This document shows positions 61,661 to 64,000 of a stretch of DNA of 64,000 nt, piece after piece (positions within the stretch are counted from its first letter, which is position 1; every line of letters starts with the position of its first letter). This DNA is from Archilochus colubris. Its lineage: Eukaryota; Chordata; Aves; Apodiformes; Trochilidae. The position numbers and the translations under genes were made by a program. The notes below the pieces were generated by a model, which was not told where the DNA came from, did no database searches, and saw nothing but the letters and a program-made list of their open reading frames with translations. The stretch lies in NCBI GenBank assembly GCA_023079485.1, contig CM041115.1, positions 23,986,863 through 24,050,862 of the forward strand. The letters run 5' to 3'.

Positions 61661-62720
61661 AGTAAGGTGGACTGAGAGCTGGCTGCATTGGATTGAGGGC
61701 TGGCTGTATGGCAGAGAGTGGTGACCAATGGAACAGGGTCAAGTTGGAGGCCTGTAACCAGTGGTGTCACTCACAGGTCACTAGCCAGTCTGGCCTTGTA
61801 CAACATGTTCATCAACAACCTGGACAAGGGGACAGAGAGTATCTTCAGCAAGTTTGCTGATGGTACAAAGCTTGGAGTGGTGGCTGACATTCCAGAGGGC
61901 TGTGCTGCCAACCAGCAGGACTTGGACAGGCTGGAGAGCTGGGAAGAGAAGAACCTGATGAGCTTCAATAGCATCCTGCACTTGAGAAGAATCCCAAGAA
62001 CCAATATATGTTAGAGGTGGACCTGCTGGAAAGCAGTTTGGAGGAGAAGGAATGGGGATACTGATAGATAGTAGATTACCAATGATCCATCAGTGTGTCC
62101 TTGCTGCCAGGAAGGCCAACAGAATCATGGGCTGCATAAAGAAGAGTGTGGGCAGGAGGTCGAGGAAGGGCATTCCACCCCTCTACTCTGCCCTGGTGAG
62201 GCCACAGCTGGAACACTGCATCCAGTTCTGGGCTCCCCAGTTCTAGAGAGACAGGGAACTACTGGAGAGAGTCCAGAGGAAGGCAACAAAGATGACTGGT
62301 AGAATGGAGCATCCCTCTTACAAGAAAAGGCTGAGAGAGATGGGGCTCTTTAGCCTGGAGAAGAGAAGGCTGAGGGGAGACCTTGTTAACGTCTACATGC
62401 ATCTAAAGAGTGGTTGCAAGGAAGATGGAGCTGGACTCTTCTCAGTAGTTCCCAGTGACAGGAAAAGGGGCAACAGGCACAAGCTGGAACATGGAAAGTT
62501 CCATTTAAACATGAAAAAACTTTTTTTACTATGAGGGTGACAGGGCTGTGCCACAGGCCGCACAGGGAAGTTGCAGGGTCCCATTCTCTGGCAATACTAA
62601 AAACCTGACTGAATGCAGTCCTGTGTAATGTGCTCTAGGTGATCCTGCTTTAGTGGGAGAGCTGGACTAGGTGATCTTTAGAGGTCCCTTCCAACTCTGA
62701 TAGTTCTGTGATTCTGTGTA
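61660..62720 (+). mobile_element. CR1 LINE 3' fragment, decayed
   Basis: Sense CR1 from the 'gtggtgaccaatgg' block through the RT C-terminus to 'ccaactctgatagttctgtgattctgtg'. Frame pieces at 61718-62014, 62052-62246 and 62292-62534 cover [40 protein letters not shown] and [20 protein letters not shown], separated by stops and frameshifts. The catalytic FADD is FADG here, so it is dead. Confidence 0.9.
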
Positions 62721-64000
62721 GATAACAACAGAAGGTCTAATCTCAAATTCTTTGTTCTAGAACTAGGACCATTCACAGAAGGGAAGGAGCTTCCTTGGCC
62801 GTTGAACCAATATGGTTTTCTTAACTAACCAGGAATCTATCAAAGGTCTTGTAAAAAAGATAAAGAAGCATAAATATAATACACTAATGTATGATGAGGC
62901 ATTTATTATTACCAAATAAGAGCAAAGGTCAAATGAACAGCTGACTGTTTGGACAGTCATAGTTTTTTACTGGGTGCTGAAGAAATAAAGGCATGAAAGT
63001 TCCAGTGTTCAAGGTCTACTGCCCTCAGATGTTTCCCAGCCCCCTGCTGAAGATCACTGTCTTTATGCCAATGAGCATCTGGCTGATGAACAGTGAAGCC
63101 GCCTCGGCTGATGTTGTTTCCAGTCCATTACAGTGACAATATAAAACTTGGTCCAGGTTCAACTACTATTCCTCTAGTATTCAACTAATATTCAACTAGT
63201 ATTTGTGAACTGTAATAATCTGGGAGCTGTTTCACCTTGAGTTCACCTGTTGCATGTTGGTGACTCCTAGGAAAGTAGAGCAGACAACTGGAAACCAAAA
63301 CTGCTGTAGCCACCTTGTAGCATCCTCCTCTCTTCAAGGGGCAACACCATAACATTTTTTGTGGGAAAACTCTTCATTCAATGGACTGGAAAATATCAGA
63401 TTTGGAGAAAGTGCAGAACTCCTATTGAAGCAGCTGTATTTGCTTTTAAAATTTTTACCCGCATCAGGTGGAAGATAGCTGAGCAGATAGATGAGGGTAA
63501 GATGGGGCTGCAGCAAAATAATATCTCCCAGCAACACTGAGTTTAGTTGTCAAAAGGCCATATAAATTCTATCAAATATTTGGAAAGATGAAATAGATGC
63601 CTGCCAATACAGAACCTGTCAAGAAGGCTAGGGCCTAGTCTACTCACATTTTGCCTTTATAGAACTGCATAGTCACTTGGCAGGTTCCTGTGGTTTTCCC
63701 CAAAATTGGAAATAAATGACTTTTTCATTACCTTCACCTATATGAAAACTTTATACATCATGAGAAATGTTCTCTGAGAATGCTGCACTGATGGGACAAG
63801 GTTTAAAAATTATTTTAAAATCAAATGGAAGGGAGTGCAAAAAGAGTGAAATAAAGACTGTGAAGGAAACAGATGACATCTGCTCTGATCTAGTTCAAAC
63901 CTGTAGTTACTTCACATCTGCTCACAGTTTTAGAGGGGGCCTTCCAGACTAATGCCATCCCAAAGGCCAACATATATTTTCTTAGTAATCTTCTTTCTAA
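62721..64000. other. Intergenic tail of the window
   Basis: No exon, RNA gene or repeat family recognised. Confidence 0.4.

Noticed and set aside
1..64000. CRISPR arrays, operons, tRNA or rRNA genes
   Set aside because: None seen. The repeats are eukaryotic LINE, LTR and microsatellite sequences.

Overview
The window looks like avian genomic DNA. It contains many CR1 LINEs of several ages, whose 3' ends carry the typical ATTCTATG octamers. It also contains one solo LTR, one CpG island, no recognisable SINEs, and AT-rich introns with T/G-rich simple tracts. Nothing prokaryotic is present. By eye, CR1 sequence covers roughly 9 kb of the 64 kb. That is high for a typical bird and may point to a CR1-rich lineage, but this is inference.

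Region 1 (about 1-27.4 kb, + strand) holds the 3' half of a multi-exon protein gene. Ten exons between 1390 and 23911 join with canonical splice sites into one open frame of about 290 residues ending in a stop. The encoded segment is hydrophilic, rich in Arg/Ser, without membrane segments, and ends with an RFKV motif. Eight consecutive exons are phase 2-2 and divisible by 3. I could not securely identify the gene; its 5' part lies upstream of the window. The introns hold ancient and younger CR1 pieces and homopolymers.

Region 2 (about 27.4-34.4 kb) has a CpG island at 33.6-34.35 kb. A chain of candidate minus-strand exons runs away from it towards the first gene. The chain can be read as a small protein of about 144 residues, but the structure is uncertain.

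Region 3 (34.4-51.3 kb) is repeat-bearing and apparently gene-free. It has a minus-oriented CR1 fragment, a 1.24-kb minus-oriented solo LTR flanked by TCAA, and a minus-oriented CR1 carrying a second CR1 nested inside it. The 5' part of that CR1 is almost identical to a CR1 piece 34 kb upstream. About 8 kb of simple intergenic DNA with T/G tracts follows.

Region 4 (51.35-54.82 kb) is a nearly complete + strand CR1. Its endonuclease/reverse-transcriptase frame runs 987 codons with all catalytic motifs, and the only visible defect is a one-base insertion near the end. Only the end of ORF1 survives. The remaining 9 kb is intergenic, with two older CR1 fragments.
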